Positions 16,289 to 25,503 of a DNA stretch of 37,171 bases are shown here, in pieces. The DNA is from an uncultured Clostridium sp. (lineage in GTDB: Bacteria; Bacillota; Clostridia; TANB77; CAG-508). The stretch is taken from the NCBI GenBank assembly GCA_947571975.1, contig CANPAC010000005.1:1-37171 (forward strand), given 5' to 3'. Positions within the stretch are counted from its first letter, which is position 1. Each line of letters starts with the position of its first letter. Position numbers and translations under genes: made by a program. A model generated the notes under the pieces. It made no database searches. It saw only the letters and a list, made by a program, of their open reading frames with translations, and had not been told where the DNA came from.

Positions 16289-17062
16289 ATGATTTTAGAA
16301 GGAAAGAAAATTTTAATTATGGGAATTAGAAATAAGTGGAGTATTGCATTTGGAATTGCAAAAGCAGCATATGAAAATGGAGCAAAGCTTATTTTTACTT
16401 ATATGGGAGAAGAAAATAAGGATAAAATAGAGGAATTGATTTCAGAATTTAAAGGGAGTAAAGCTTATGTCTTAAATGGAGCTTCAGAGGATGAAGTAGT
16501 AAAAGAAGTATTTACTAAAATAAAAGAGGAAAATGGAAAAGTAGATGGTATTGTACATGCTATAGCACATGCTAATCCAGAGGAATTGCATAATGATTTT
16601 ATTTTTACTAGTAAAGAAGGATTTTCTCATGCTTGTGATGTAAGTAGTTATTCCTTTGTTTTAATAGCAAGACAGGCTAAAGAGTTAGATATGTTAAATG
16701 AAAATGCAAGTTTAGTAACATTAACATATCATGGATCAACAAAAGTAATAGATAATTATAATGTTATGGGAGTAGCAAAAGCAGCTCTAGAGGCAAGTGT
16801 TAGATATTTAGCAGAAAATTTAGGAAGAGAAGGAATTAGAGTAAATGCTGTTTCAGCAGGACCTATTAAAACATTATCAGCAAAGGGAATTAAAGACTTT
16901 GGTAGTGTTTTAACAGTGATTGAAGAAAAAGCACCCCTTCATAAAAATGTAACAACAACTCAAGTAGGCAATGTAGCTACATTTTTACTAAGTTCTATGT
17001 CTGATTGCGTTACAGGCCAAGTGGTTTATGCTGATAGTGGATATAATATTATGGGAATTTAA
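16289..17062 (+). CDS. fabI: Enoyl-ACP reductase (FabI type)
   Basis: NADH-dependent last step of the elongation cycle, 257 residues. It has the atypical SDR start ILEGKKILIMGIRNKWSIAFGIA, the HAIAHANPEEL strand, the LTYHGSTKVIDNYNVMGVAKAALE block that holds the catalytic Tyr and Lys, and AGPIKTLSAKGI in the substrate loop. It closes the fab/acc operon, following accA by 44 bases with AGAGGAGGA before the ATG. Its presence suggests that this organism uses FabI, although a second enoyl reductase elsewhere cannot be excluded. Confidence 0.93.
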   Translation: MILEGKKILIMGIRNKWSIAFGIAKAAYENGAKLIFTYMGEENKDKIEELISEFKGSKAYVLNGASEDEVVKEVFTKIKEENGKVDGIVHAIAHANPEELHNDFIFTSKEGFSHACDVSSYSFVLIARQAKELDMLNENASLVTLTYHGSTKVIDNYNVMGVAKAALEASVRYLAENLGREGIRVNAVSAGPIKTLSAKGIKDFGSVLTVIEEKAPLHKNVTTTQVGNVATFLLSSMSDCVTGQVVYADSGYNIMGI

Positions 17063-17143
17063 TTTTTAAATTAAGGTCATGCACTTTTCTATTTTTTTAA
17101 ACATATAATGGCATTATATGAAAAAGATGGGGGTGCATTTATT

Positions 17144-17853
17144 ATGCTATCGCTTTTTATGACTGGGGTAGTAGGATTTTTAGAATTCCTAAAATCAGCC
17201 GTATTTGTGGTTCGGATACATTCAAGGGGGAAATTTATTTCCTGAACCACTAACATCAGAAGAAGAACGAAACTGTTTAGAGCAAATGGCAAAAGGAGAT
17301 GACGAGGCAAGAAATATTTTAATTGAGAGAAATTTAAGATTAGTAGCCCATGTGGCTAAAAAATACAGCACAGCAAAGGTAGAGCAAGATGATTTAATAT
17401 CAATTGGAACAGTTGGTTTAATAAAAGGAATAAATAGCTTTAAAATAGAAAAAGGAGCTAGGTTATCTACTTATGTATCACGTTGCATTGATAATGAAAT
17501 ATTAATGCATCTAAGAGCTACTAAAAAGTTAGGAGCAGAAGTATATTTAAACGAGCCAATTGGAAAAGATAAAGATGATAATGTTGTTACATTACAAGAG
17601 GTTTTAGAAAATAATGAGAGAAACATAGAAGACGAAGTAGATATTAAAATGAAAATAAAGAAACTTTGCCAAAAGATGAAAGAGATATTAAAAGATAGAG
17701 AAAGAACAATTTTAGAATTGCGATTTGGGCTTCGGTGGACACAAGCCGAAAACACAAAATGAGATTGCAGAAATGATGGGAATTTCTCGTTCTTATGTAT
17801 CAAGAATTGAAACAAAAGCAATAGATAAATTAGCACAAGAAATTAAAGAATAG
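17144..17853 (+). CDS. sigK: Sporulation sigma factor SigK, two +1 frameshifts at CGG codons
   Basis: A sigma-70 family factor of 235 residues after two frameshifts. The N-terminal stretch (MLSLFMTGVVGFLEFLKS) resembles the membrane-associated pro-sequence of SigK; it reads into GTT-CGG, and skipping the C at 17213 gives GYIQGGNLFPEPLTSEEE, the usual SigK junction. Region 2 shows ARNILIERNLRLVAHVAKKY and DDLISIGTVGLIKGI. At 17733 CTT-CGG interrupts region 4; skipping the C gives RFGLGGHKPKTQNEIAEMMG and then ISRSYVSRIE to TAG. GGGGGTG precedes the ATG. A CATATAAT box at 17102-17109 resembles a SigE/SigK-type -10, but the -35 is not clear. SigG or SigF are less likely because of the N-terminus. 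Confidence 0.88.
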
Positions 17854-17879
17854 GAATCTGTAAATTTACTGTAAAATTC

Positions 17880-18061
17880 AAGTCTCGACTTTTTGTAAAT
17901 GAATGTATAATATATTATTTTTTTATACCTTGTGTGTCGCAACCTACAAAATAAAAATTAATTGTCGGTTGCTCCAATCGCACTCACTTCGTTCGTTTGG
18001 TCGCTTACGCGGTATTTCAAAAATAATATATTATACATTCATTTACAAAAAGTCGAGACTT
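17880..18061. repeat. Perfect 43-bp inverted repeat with a 96-base loop
   Basis: The arms 17880-17922 and 18019-18061 are exact reverse complements; they begin AAGTCTCGACTTTTTG and end CAAAAAGTCGAGACTT. The loop is richer in G and C than its surroundings and contains CGCACTCACTTCGTTCG and an inner GCAACC/GGTTGC pair. No protein is encoded inside. It lies between sigK and the hemolysin III promoter and could be a MITE-like element, a cruciform or a strong RNA hairpin. Confidence 0.85.
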
Positions 18062-18077
18062 AAACTGTAAAAAATGT

Positions 18078-18105
18078 TTTACAATTCTAGGTTATGTGGT
18101 ATAAT
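18078..18105 (+). promoter_or_regulatory. Sigma-A promoter for the hemolysin III gene
   Basis: TTTACA at 18078-18083, a 16-base spacer and TATAAT at 18100-18105, about 25 bases before the start codon and just outside the inverted repeat. Confidence 0.7.
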
Positions 18106-18130
18106 ATACTAGATAAAAAAAGAAAAGGAA

Positions 18131-18817
18131 ATGATGATAAAGATGCAAAGAACAAAATTAAAGGATAGAATATTACCAACATATACCAAAGGAGAAGAGA
18201 TTTTCAATATGACTTCACACATAGTAGGCGCAGTTTTAGGAATAGTCGCAACAGTGTTATGTGTTGTATTTGCAGCAGCTCATGAAAATATATATGGAGT
18301 AGTAAGTGGAGCAATCTATGGAGTAACAATGATATTATTATATACAATGTCTAGCATTTATCATGGATTAAGTCCAAAGGTTACTTCTAAAAAGGTATTT
18401 CAAATATTAGACCATTGTTCAATATTTTTATTAATAGCAGGTTCATATACACCATTTGCTTTATGTGCGATTAGAGCTGTAGATGGTTTAGCAGGATGGC
18501 TTATATTTGGTGTGATATGGGGTCTAGCAATTTTAGGAATTACATTAAATTCAATTGATATAAAAAAATTTAAAACATTTTCTATGATATGTTATTTGCT
18601 TATGGGGTGGTGCATTATTGTAAAAGCAACTTTATTACCAGAATTATTAACATTAAAAGGAGTTATTCTTTTAGTTGCTGGTGGAATAGCATATACTATA
18701 GGAGCTATTATTTATGGAGTAGGAAAAAAACATAAATATTTTCATTCAATTTTTCACTTGTTTATCTTATTAGGTAGCTTTTTACAATTCATGTGTATTC
18801 TATTATATGTAATGTGA
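18131..18817 (+). CDS. Hemolysin III / PAQR family membrane protein
   Basis: A seven-helix integral membrane protein of 228 residues. The PAQR metal-site residues are visible: SSIYHGLSPK after helix 2, LDHCSIFLLIAGSYTPFAL in the middle, and KYFHSIFHLFILLGS near the end. Bacterial members (YplQ/HlyIII) are of uncertain physiological role, and hemolysis is not established for most of them. AAAGGAA is close to the first ATG; the second ATG, three bases on, or the one at 18143 may be the true start. It has its own promoter and is followed by the 6S RNA locus. Confidence 0.85.
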   Translation: MMIKMQRTKLKDRILPTYTKGEEIFNMTSHIVGAVLGIVATVLCVVFAAAHENIYGVVSGAIYGVTMILLYTMSSIYHGLSPKVTSKKVFQILDHCSIFLLIAGSYTPFALCAIRAVDGLAGWLIFGVIWGLAILGITLNSIDIKKFKTFSMICYLLMGWCIIVKATLLPELLTLKGVILLVAGGIAYTIGAIIYGVGKKHKYFHSIFHLFILLGSFLQFMCILLYVM

Positions 18818-18956
18818 AAAAATGAGATTTTACTATGAAAAAGTAAGATAAATATACCTAATAAAAGAATTACATATATTTATCTACTTTTTGTAATTTG
18901 AAAATGAAAATAAGCTATGTTAAAATAAAATTAATCTAATAGAAAAGAGTATTAAA

Positions 18957-19151
18957 AATACCCTGCGTAGTGCGTATAGACAGAATTTTTAGAACCAACA
19001 ATCGATAAGAGGGGCTAATCTCTAAATATGGCGTGCAAGCTCACCAAATGTAGTGAGAAGCCCAGGAATATTTAGGTAGGCACCCACCTGTTTTTAGGAG
19101 CAGGTCCTTAAAAATTCATGGCAGCTGACGGCTAAGGCGGGGAATTTTTTT
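18957..19151 (+). ncRNA. ssrS: 6S RNA
   Basis: The ends form the 6S closing stem: CCCTGC (18961 on) pairs with GCGGGG near 19138-19143, followed by TTTTTTT. Inside, GAATTTTTA pairs with TAAAAATTC. The segment GTGCAAGCTCAC with GTGAGAAGCC closely resembles the conserved distal arm of E. coli and Firmicute 6S RNA. The length of about 190 nt fits. 6S RNA binds the housekeeping RNA polymerase holoenzyme and damps transcription in stationary phase. The exact ends are estimated, and the gap 18818-19222 holds nothing else that I can see. Confidence 0.82.
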
Positions 19152-19222
19152 ATTTTATAAAATTAAATTTTATAGGAGTATTTTACTCTTTACAAAATCT
19201 TAAATTCGGTTTTTATTATTAA

Positions 19223-20632
19223 TTAAAAATCATTTAGAGCTATAATTGCTTTAGCATAAATTTTGCAAGAGAGTATAAGTTTATCAATATCAATAAATTC
19301 ATCAACTTGATGACACATATCTTTACAATTTGGAAAATTACAACCAAAAGAAATACAATTATCAAAAGCACGAGCGTAAGTAGCACCACCAATAGAAATA
19401 GGTTCTAAATTAGAATTAGTTTCTTGGTTATAAATATCACAAAGAGTTTTAACAAGTTTATTTGTTTTAGGAATATATAAGCCAGGTCTATAGAAAATAG
19501 TATCAAAATCGACATTTAGAAAAGAACTTGTATGTGTAATAAAGCTACTGCCAATATCAATCATATTTACTGTTATAGGAATACGAATATTTAAGCCAAT
19601 TTGTAAAAAATTATTTTTAAAACAAAAATCACCAACATTTAAAGTCAATTTTCCAGATTCATCTTCAAAATTAATTTTTAAACTTTCTCCATAATACTCA
19701 GTATTAATATAGTTTTCGAAAAATTCTAAAAGTTCTATTTTTATATTATATAGATGAAAAATTTTAGCTAAAATGACTAATAAACGAGAAATAGCATTTA
19801 CACCTAATTCTGGGTGAGCAGCATGACTAGACACCCCATAGGAAGTTAGTTTTATTTCTTCTTCATCTATTTTATAAATGTCAATTTCAAAATTGGTTTG
19901 TCTTATTATATCTTTTAAATTTTCGATAAAGCTACTCATTTTAATTTTTTGAGAATTTATTTTTAAAGTAACACTACATGCCTTAGGAACAACATTAATA
20001 GCATTACTATGAGTATCAATATTTTTAATTATAATATCTTCACTAGATAATGTAGAATAATCCATTTTTAAATAGCTAGTTAAAATAGCTTTTTCTGAAT
20101 AAATACAAGGAAAATCTGCATCTGGGCTAAAGCCAATAGTAGGAGATTCTTCTTTTTTTTTATAATAATTAATACATTTCCAATCGTTTTCTTCGTTTAA
20201 TCCTAAAATAAGACGTACACGTTTTTTGATTTTGCAAGTATCAAATACTGCTTTCATAGCATATAAAGAACTAATAACAGGTCCTTTGTCATCTATACTG
20301 CCACGACCATATATTTTATTATCTACAATAGTTCCGCTAAAAGGAGGATAGCTCCAACCATCTCCAGAGGGAACGACATCTAAATGACCAATAATTCCAA
20401 TTAATTCTTTTCCTTCTCCACATTCAATATAACCACAATATCCATCTAAATTTTTAGTTCGAAAGCCTAAGTTTTTTCCTAGGTTTAAAGTGTATTCTAG
20501 AGCATTGTTAATTGAATCACCAAAAGGGCGAAGGGGATTGTTTGATTGTGAAATGACACTTGGAATTTGGATTAGTTTTTGCGTTTTTTCAATAATTTCG
20601 TTTTTGTGATTATTTATATAGGTATCTATCAT
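19223..20632 (-). CDS. M20 family dipeptidase, PepV-like
   Basis: A zinc dipeptidase of 469 residues in the PepV/Sapep group. Metal and catalytic residues are recognisable: [13 protein letters not shown] (His and the following Asp), [10 protein letters not shown] (bridging Asp), GLNEENDW (general-base Glu pair, NEEND where most members have DEES), [17 protein letters not shown] in the lid domain, and a late His in DMCHQVDEF. The large lid insertion separates it from smaller M20 carboxypeptidases. It is probably cytoplasmic, as no signal peptide is seen. AAGAAAGGTCTG precedes the ATG. It is divergent from the pilin-like gene. No in-frame CGG occurs. Confidence 0.9.
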   Translation of the reverse strand: MIDTYINNHKNEIIEKTQKLIQIPSVISQSNNPLRPFGDSINNALEYTLNLGKNLGFRTKNLDGYCGYIECGEGKELIGIIGHLDVVPSGDGWSYPPFSGTIVDNKIYGRGSIDDKGPVISSLYAMKAVFDTCKIKKRVRLILGLNEENDWKCINYYKKKEESPTIGFSPDADFPCIYSEKAILTSYLKMDYSTLSSEDIIIKNIDTHSNAINVVPKACSVTLKINSQKIKMSSFIENLKDIIRQTNFEIDIYKIDEEEIKLTSYGVSSHAAHPELGVNAISRLLVILAKIFHLYNIKIELLEFFENYINTEYYGESLKINFEDESGKLTLNVGDFCFKNNFLQIGLNIRIPITVNMIDIGSSFITHTSSFLNVDFDTIFYRPGLYIPKTNKLVKTLCDIYNQETNSNLEPISIGGATYARAFDNCISFGCNFPNCKDMCHQVDEFIDIDKLILSCKIYAKAIIALNDF

Positions 20633-20855
20633 ATAATCAGACCTTTCTTTATTAATCTATTTTTTTCTATAATATGCAAGACAAACTGTATTATGATAGG
20701 ATTTTGAGAAAATGGCTAAATTGCAACACGAAAAGTTACAGTTCAATGAAAATAATATTATGTAAAAAAGATATTAGAAAAAAGCGAGCAAAACATTGTA
20801 AATATACATTTAAAAAAATATAATGAACAAAAATAAAAGAAGGGAAAATTTACAA

Positions 20856-22935
20856 ATGAAAATAAAAAATACTAGTAAAGGAATAACACTAATAGCATTA
20901 GTTATAACAATCATAGTATTACTAATTTTAGCAGGAATAAGTATAGCAACTTTAATTGGAGATAATGGAATATTAACAAAAGCAAGAAAAGCAAAAGAAG
21001 AACAATTAATAGCACAATATAAAGAAGAAATTAATTTAATAATAGCAGAAGAAATAGCAGAAAGAAAAATAGAAGCAAAACCAGAATTAATGATAGAAAG
21101 CCTAGACACGAGGATAAGAAAAAAAGAATGGGTAAAAGAAATATATAAACTAAATGATGACCAAGAAGAACAAACAACATTTGAAGCAAGTACTCACTTA
21201 TTAGTAGAGAGTAAAGAATACTATGAATTTTTAATAGAAGTAGATGAAAATAGTAACACAGCTAGAATTGTGGAAACAGTAAAAGGAACTAATGAAAAAT
21301 ATACTATAACTTACCATCCTAATGAAGGAACAGGGAAAATCATAACAAAACAAGTAAAAGCTGGATTTTTGATACGATTAGAAGAATGTAATTATAGTAG
21401 AGAAAAATTCATGTTTGTAGGTTGGTGCGAAAAGAAAGAGCCTGATAGTGAAGCGATACCTTATGCAGCAGGAAGTAAATATCAAGTAAAAGGAAATGTA
21501 ACTTTATATGCTACATGGGAATCTACGGTAGCTACCATAACATTTAATAGCAATGACGGAACAGGAAGAACAGAAACTGTAGAAGTAGCAAAAGAAAAGA
21601 ATACAAAATTGCCAGAAAACAAACTAGAAAGAGATGGATACGAATTTGTAACATGGAATACAGAAGCAGATGGTTCTGGAAAAACTTATGAAGAAGGAGA
21701 TATTATTAATACGACAGAGGACATTACTTTATATATTGTTTGGGAAAAGCAAAGAGAAGCACCAGAGTACTGGAAAATAACTAAAAAGACAGACAGCGAA
21801 TGGTATAACTATGGAAATGCAAAAATAAATCAACCCAAGCTAACAGGAAAAATGAAACCGATTAAATATATTGGAGAAAACCAAACCGGAAACAAATGGG
21901 CAAATGCGATTACGATGGATGGAAGTATGTGGGTATGGATACCAAGATATGCTTATAAAATAACAAGTGGATATCATTCCGCTACAGATGGAACAATAGA
22001 AGTAGCATTTTTAGATACCGATAATCATTTTTTAAATGGAGAAACAGGAATTTTATTAACAGACCCAAACAAAGTAACTTATACAGGAGATGCTCAAAAT
22101 GAATGGTTAGTTCATCCAGCTTTTACAAGTAGTGCAGTAAATGGAGGAGGATTTGGTGAACTAGAAGGATTATGGGTAGGAAAATTCGAAACAACAGGTG
22201 TGGATAATAGTAATCCTTATGTTACAACAAATAATTATTTGTTTGGGGTTTTTCCGGGAGTGAACACAGCTAATGGTGGTAACTTGAATAATCTATATCA
22301 AAGTGCTAAAAATAGTAAGTTTGAAGAAGAAGTAACATTAAATTCACATATGGCTAAAAATAGTGAATGGGGTGCGATTGTGTATTTAGGACATAGTAGA
22401 TATGGAACAAACGGACTTGAAGTGAAATCAGTGGTTTCTGCAACAAAATCAGGAGGTACTAATGTGGTAAAAGATATATATACTACGAACAAAAAACAGA
22501 GTACAACATGGAATGCTTTTGGAATTTATGACATAAATGGCAACGCAATTGAGGCTGTTGCTAGTTATACTAAGGAAGCTAGAAATGGAGGACGGAGCGT
22601 TAAATGTTATGGGAACGTCAAGAGGAGATTTTTATGGTGCAGATAACGCGGAAAGAACGACTTCGACACCTTATAAAACAGTTTATACGTCTACACGATA
22701 TAAAGTTGACCGTCTTGAATTCCTAGGGTGTGCCGTAGATGAAACATCTAGTACAATGGCATTGTCGACTGACGGCTCGTGGTTTGGAAAACATACGTAC
22801 ATGCCGTATTGGCGTGAGCCAGTTTTTACAAGACCATCAATGTTTGGTTTCCACGATACTAGTAGAATTGAAGGAGGAGGTACTGGAAGTTGCGATTATA
22901 GCGGCTGTAGAATACGTATGATTTTAGCACTGTAA
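20856..22935 (+). CDS. Prepilin-type protein with InlB B-repeats and a SUMF/C-lectin-like C-terminus, +1 frameshift at a CGG codon
   Basis: A chimeric surface protein of about 692 residues. The N-terminus is a class III-like prepilin signal (SKGITLIALVITIIVLL, cleavage after Gly). Two InlB-type B-repeats follow (YHPNEGTGK...LYATWES and FNSNDGTGR...LYIVWEK). The rest (from EYWKITKKTD, with SMWVWIPRYAYKI and NAFGIYDINGNAIEAVASY) resembles formylglycine-generating-enzyme or C-type-lectin folds. The zero frame reads GGA-CGG and ends 17 codons later; skipping the C at 22593 gives GGGALNVMGTSRGDFYGAD and continues to TAA. Downstream of that point codon use is richer in G and C (ACG, TCG, CGT, GGC). 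The ATG at 20856 is preferred over 20823 because of AGAAGGG upstream. Ligand unknown. Confidence 0.75.
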
Positions 22936-22946
22936 ATTATATAATA

Positions 22947-23003
22947 AAACTAGTCAAAAAATGCTTAGAGTATAAAAGACTTAAGCAATTTGACTAGTTT
23001 TTT
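22947..23003 (+). terminator. Intrinsic terminator of the pilin-like gene
   Basis: AACTAGTCAAA pairs with TTTGACTAGTT, with an inner GCTTA/TAAGC stem, and is followed by a T-run. Confidence 0.85.
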
Positions 23004-23320
23004 ATTACTTTTGCTTTTTATTTTGCTAAAACTAAATTTTTATTGTAACTTTAATAGAATTATCTAAAAATTTTAAAATTAATAGAAAAATGTCGAATAA
23101 TGCGATGAAAAAATCTTAAAAATCATTGAAAAAAGTCAAAAATTGTGTTTTAATATAGACATACTTAAATTCATTAAAAAATTAAGTCAAAATTTTGTAT
23201 ACAAAAATTAAAATCTTAATTGAATTATTTCTAAAATTTCAAAACAAGAGTAAATAAAAGAAAAATATAATAAAAGAGCCAAAGAAAAAGAATAGATACA
23301 AATTTACTTCAAAATAAAAA
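23004..23320. other. AT-rich intergenic stretch without recognisable content
   Basis: Over 300 bases between a terminator and the next promoter. There are no open frames of note, no RNA I recognise and no clear repeat apart from A/T-rich runs. Confidence 0.6.
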
Positions 23321-23349
23321 TTGACATATGAAACAATATGCGCTAAAAT
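23321..23349 (+). promoter_or_regulatory. Sigma-A promoter for the Rpn-type gene
   Basis: TTGACA at 23321-23326, a 17-base spacer and TAAAAT at 23344-23349. The expected transcript start (about 23356) falls inside the AAAGGAG that precedes the gene, so the leader would be very short. Confidence 0.75.
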
Positions 23350-23366
23350 GAAAGGAGAAGATTAAA

Positions 23367-24398
23367 ATAGAACAAATTAATTATTTACAAAGTAACAAAT
23401 TAGAGAATTTGTGGAGATTAGAAGAACCTAATGTTACCTATGATTATGGGCAAAATAAGATAAATCAGTATCATGATAAAACATTTAAAAATTTATTTAG
23501 TAACAAACAAGAAGCGGTGAAATTTATAAACAAATATTTAAAGATAAAAGGAACAAAAAACGAATTACAAAGTAATCAAATAGAAAAATGCAATACAGAA
23601 TTTATAACTAAACAGAACGAACAAATCGAAAGTGATATTTTATATAAAATAAAAGGAACAGAAACGTTTATATTAATAGAGCAACAAAGTAAGGTAGATT
23701 ATTTTATGGCAAAAAGAATATTATATTATTATGTAGAAATAATGAGAGAAACAGAAAAAGAAGAAAACATAGAAAAAATAGTGCCGACAGTTTATCCAAT
23801 TGTATTATATACAGGAAAAACAAGATGGACAGCTAAAACAGAATTATCAGAATTACAGAAAAATATAGACAAAATAGAAAAGGCTTTATATGTATCTTAT
23901 AATTTAGTAGATATTAATAACTATACAAAAGAAGAATTAATAAAAGAGAGAAGTAGTATTGCAAAAGCAATGCTAATGGAGAAAATAAAAAATAAGGAAG
24001 AACTAATAGAAGTCTTAGAAAATATAGTAAAGGAAGATTTAACAAAACAAGAGAAAAAATTTATGTTAGATATACTAACAAATATCGTAGAAGAAGAAAT
24101 AGGAAAAGAAAAAGCAGGAGAATTAAAAGAAAAAATAGAGAAAAAGGAGGTAAATAATATGGTAACAGAGAATTTAAGAAATATTTTTAGAATGAATTAT
24201 AATGAAGGTGTTGAATTTGGAAGGCAAGAGGGAATACAAAAAGGAATACAAAAAGGAATACAAAAAGGAATACAGACAGCAACACGAAATTTTGTGATTC
24301 AAATGATAAAAAATAAAATGAGTGACAAGACAATTAAGAAAATAACTAAAATAAATGATGAAGAATTAACTCAAATAAAAGAAGACATGAAAGAATAG
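23367..24398 (+). CDS. Rpn/PD-(D/E)XK nuclease family transposase-like protein, non-ATG start
   Basis: Members of this family promote RecA-independent recombination in E. coli (RpnA) and are common, rapidly changing genes. The conserved start NQYHDKTFKNLF and the nuclease core SDILYKIKG...FILIEQQSKVDYFMAKRILYYYVEIM (Asp, then Glu-X-Gln) are visible. Near the C-terminus the unit GIQK is repeated four times (24232-24275), a frequent feature of the family and a likely replication-slippage site. No ATG or GTG opens the frame before the conserved region: the candidate is ATA at 23367, nine bases after AAAGGAG. TTG at 23409 has no ribosome site. The gene may have lost its ATG, or start at ATA. Confidence 0.75.
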   Translation: MEQINYLQSNKLENLWRLEEPNVTYDYGQNKINQYHDKTFKNLFSNKQEAVKFINKYLKIKGTKNELQSNQIEKCNTEFITKQNEQIESDILYKIKGTETFILIEQQSKVDYFMAKRILYYYVEIMRETEKEENIEKIVPTVYPIVLYTGKTRWTAKTELSELQKNIDKIEKALYVSYNLVDINNYTKEELIKERSSIAKAMLMEKIKNKEELIEVLENIVKEDLTKQEKKFMLDILTNIVEEEIGKEKAGELKEKIEKKEVNNMVTENLRNIFRMNYNEGVEFGRQEGIQKGIQKGIQKGIQTATRNFVIQMIKNKMSDKTIKKITKINDEELTQIKEDMKE

Positions 24399-24529
24399 AT
24401 GAATTGTTACAAAAAGTTGGTCAACTAAGTGACACTATTAAAAATTATTGATATACTTTCAATGTTCAAAAAGAATAACTGGAATTTAATTTGTTGAAAT
24501 AGAATATAAAATAAACAATAAAAAGAACC

Positions 24530-24559
24530 TTGACAACTGATTAAAGAAAAGGATAGAAT
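24530..24559 (+). promoter_or_regulatory. Promoter for the transketolase genes
   Basis: TTGACA at 24530-24535, an 18-base spacer and TAGAAT at 24554-24559, some 35 bases before the start codon. Confidence 0.65.
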
Positions 24560-24594
24560 AAAACTATAAAATAGAAAAAAGAAAGGTGTGTAGT

Positions 24595-25422
24595 ATGTTA
24601 GAAGAATTAGAAATAGCAGAATTAAAACAAAACGCAAGAAAAATAAGAAAAGACATAATAGAAGAAGTCTACAGAGCAAAATCAGGACATCCAGGAGGAT
24701 CACTTTCAATAGCAGATATTTTAACAGTATTATATTTTAAAGAAATGAAAATTAACCCAGAAAATCCACAAGATGAAAACAGAGATAGACTAGTTTTATC
24801 AAAAGGTCATTGTTCGCCAGCTTTATACAGCTGTTTAGCTAATCGAGGGTATTTTAAAGTAGAAGACCTAAAAACATTTAGAAATATCAATAGCTACTTA
24901 CAAGGACATCCAGACAAAAATAAAGTACCAGGAGTAGATATGACAACAGGCTCTTTAGGTCAAGGGCTATCATGCAGTAATGGAATGGCAATAGCAGGAA
25001 AAATGAACAAAAAAGATTATAGAGTTTACTGTATTTTAGGTGATGGCGAAATAGAAGAGGGTCAAGTTTGGGAAGCGGCAATGGCTGCTAATAAGTACAA
25101 ACTAGATAATTTATGTGTAATTGTAGATAATAACAACTTACAAATAGATGGAACAATAGAAGAAGTTATGAGCTCTTATCCAATAGATGAAAAATTTAAA
25201 AGTTTTGGATTTCAAATAATTAACATAGATGGTCATGATATAGAAGAGATAGTAAAAGCTTTTGAAGTTGCTAAAAACGTAAAAGGAAAGCCAACATGTA
25301 TTATAGCAAAAACAATCAAAGGAAAAGGAGTAGACTTTATGGAAAATCAAGCAGGGTGGCATGGAAAAGCTCCAAATGAAGAACAGTACAACCAAGCAAT
25401 AAGAAGTTTAGAAAGGGATTAG
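24595..25422 (+). CDS. Transketolase, N-terminal (thiamine diphosphate) subunit
   Basis: The N-terminal half of a split transketolase (275 residues), which binds the pyrophosphate of ThDP. The ThDP motif is GDGEIEEGQVWEAAMAA, ending in the VDNNNLQIDG pair of Asn. Also visible are SGHPGGSLSIADIL, SKGHCSPALYS and TTGSLGQGLSCSNG. It works with the following subunit in the non-oxidative pentose phosphate pathway. The start at 24595 has AAAGGTGTG upstream. Split transketolases are usual in Clostridia. No in-frame CGG occurs. Confidence 0.93.
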   Translation: MLEELEIAELKQNARKIRKDIIEEVYRAKSGHPGGSLSIADILTVLYFKEMKINPENPQDENRDRLVLSKGHCSPALYSCLANRGYFKVEDLKTFRNINSYLQGHPDKNKVPGVDMTTGSLGQGLSCSNGMAIAGKMNKKDYRVYCILGDGEIEEGQVWEAAMAANKYKLDNLCVIVDNNNLQIDGTIEEVMSSYPIDEKFKSFGFQIINIDGHDIEEIVKAFEVAKNVKGKPTCIIAKTIKGKGVDFMENQAGWHGKAPNEEQYNQAIRSLERD

Positions 25423-25503
25423 TAATAAGATTTTAATAATATATAAAATTTAGAATATTATTCATGCTTATTTATGCCTTTTAAGAAAGGAATGAGATTA
25501 AAA

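Noticed and set aside
18957..19151. The structured RNA as a riboswitch for a downstream gene
   Set aside because: No plus-strand gene follows; the next gene is on the opposite strand. The closing stem and conserved arm fit 6S RNA better.
24232..24275. Tandem GGAATACAAAAA repeat as a separate repeat element
   Set aside because: It lies in frame and encodes the GIQK repeats usual in the C-terminal part of Rpn-family proteins.
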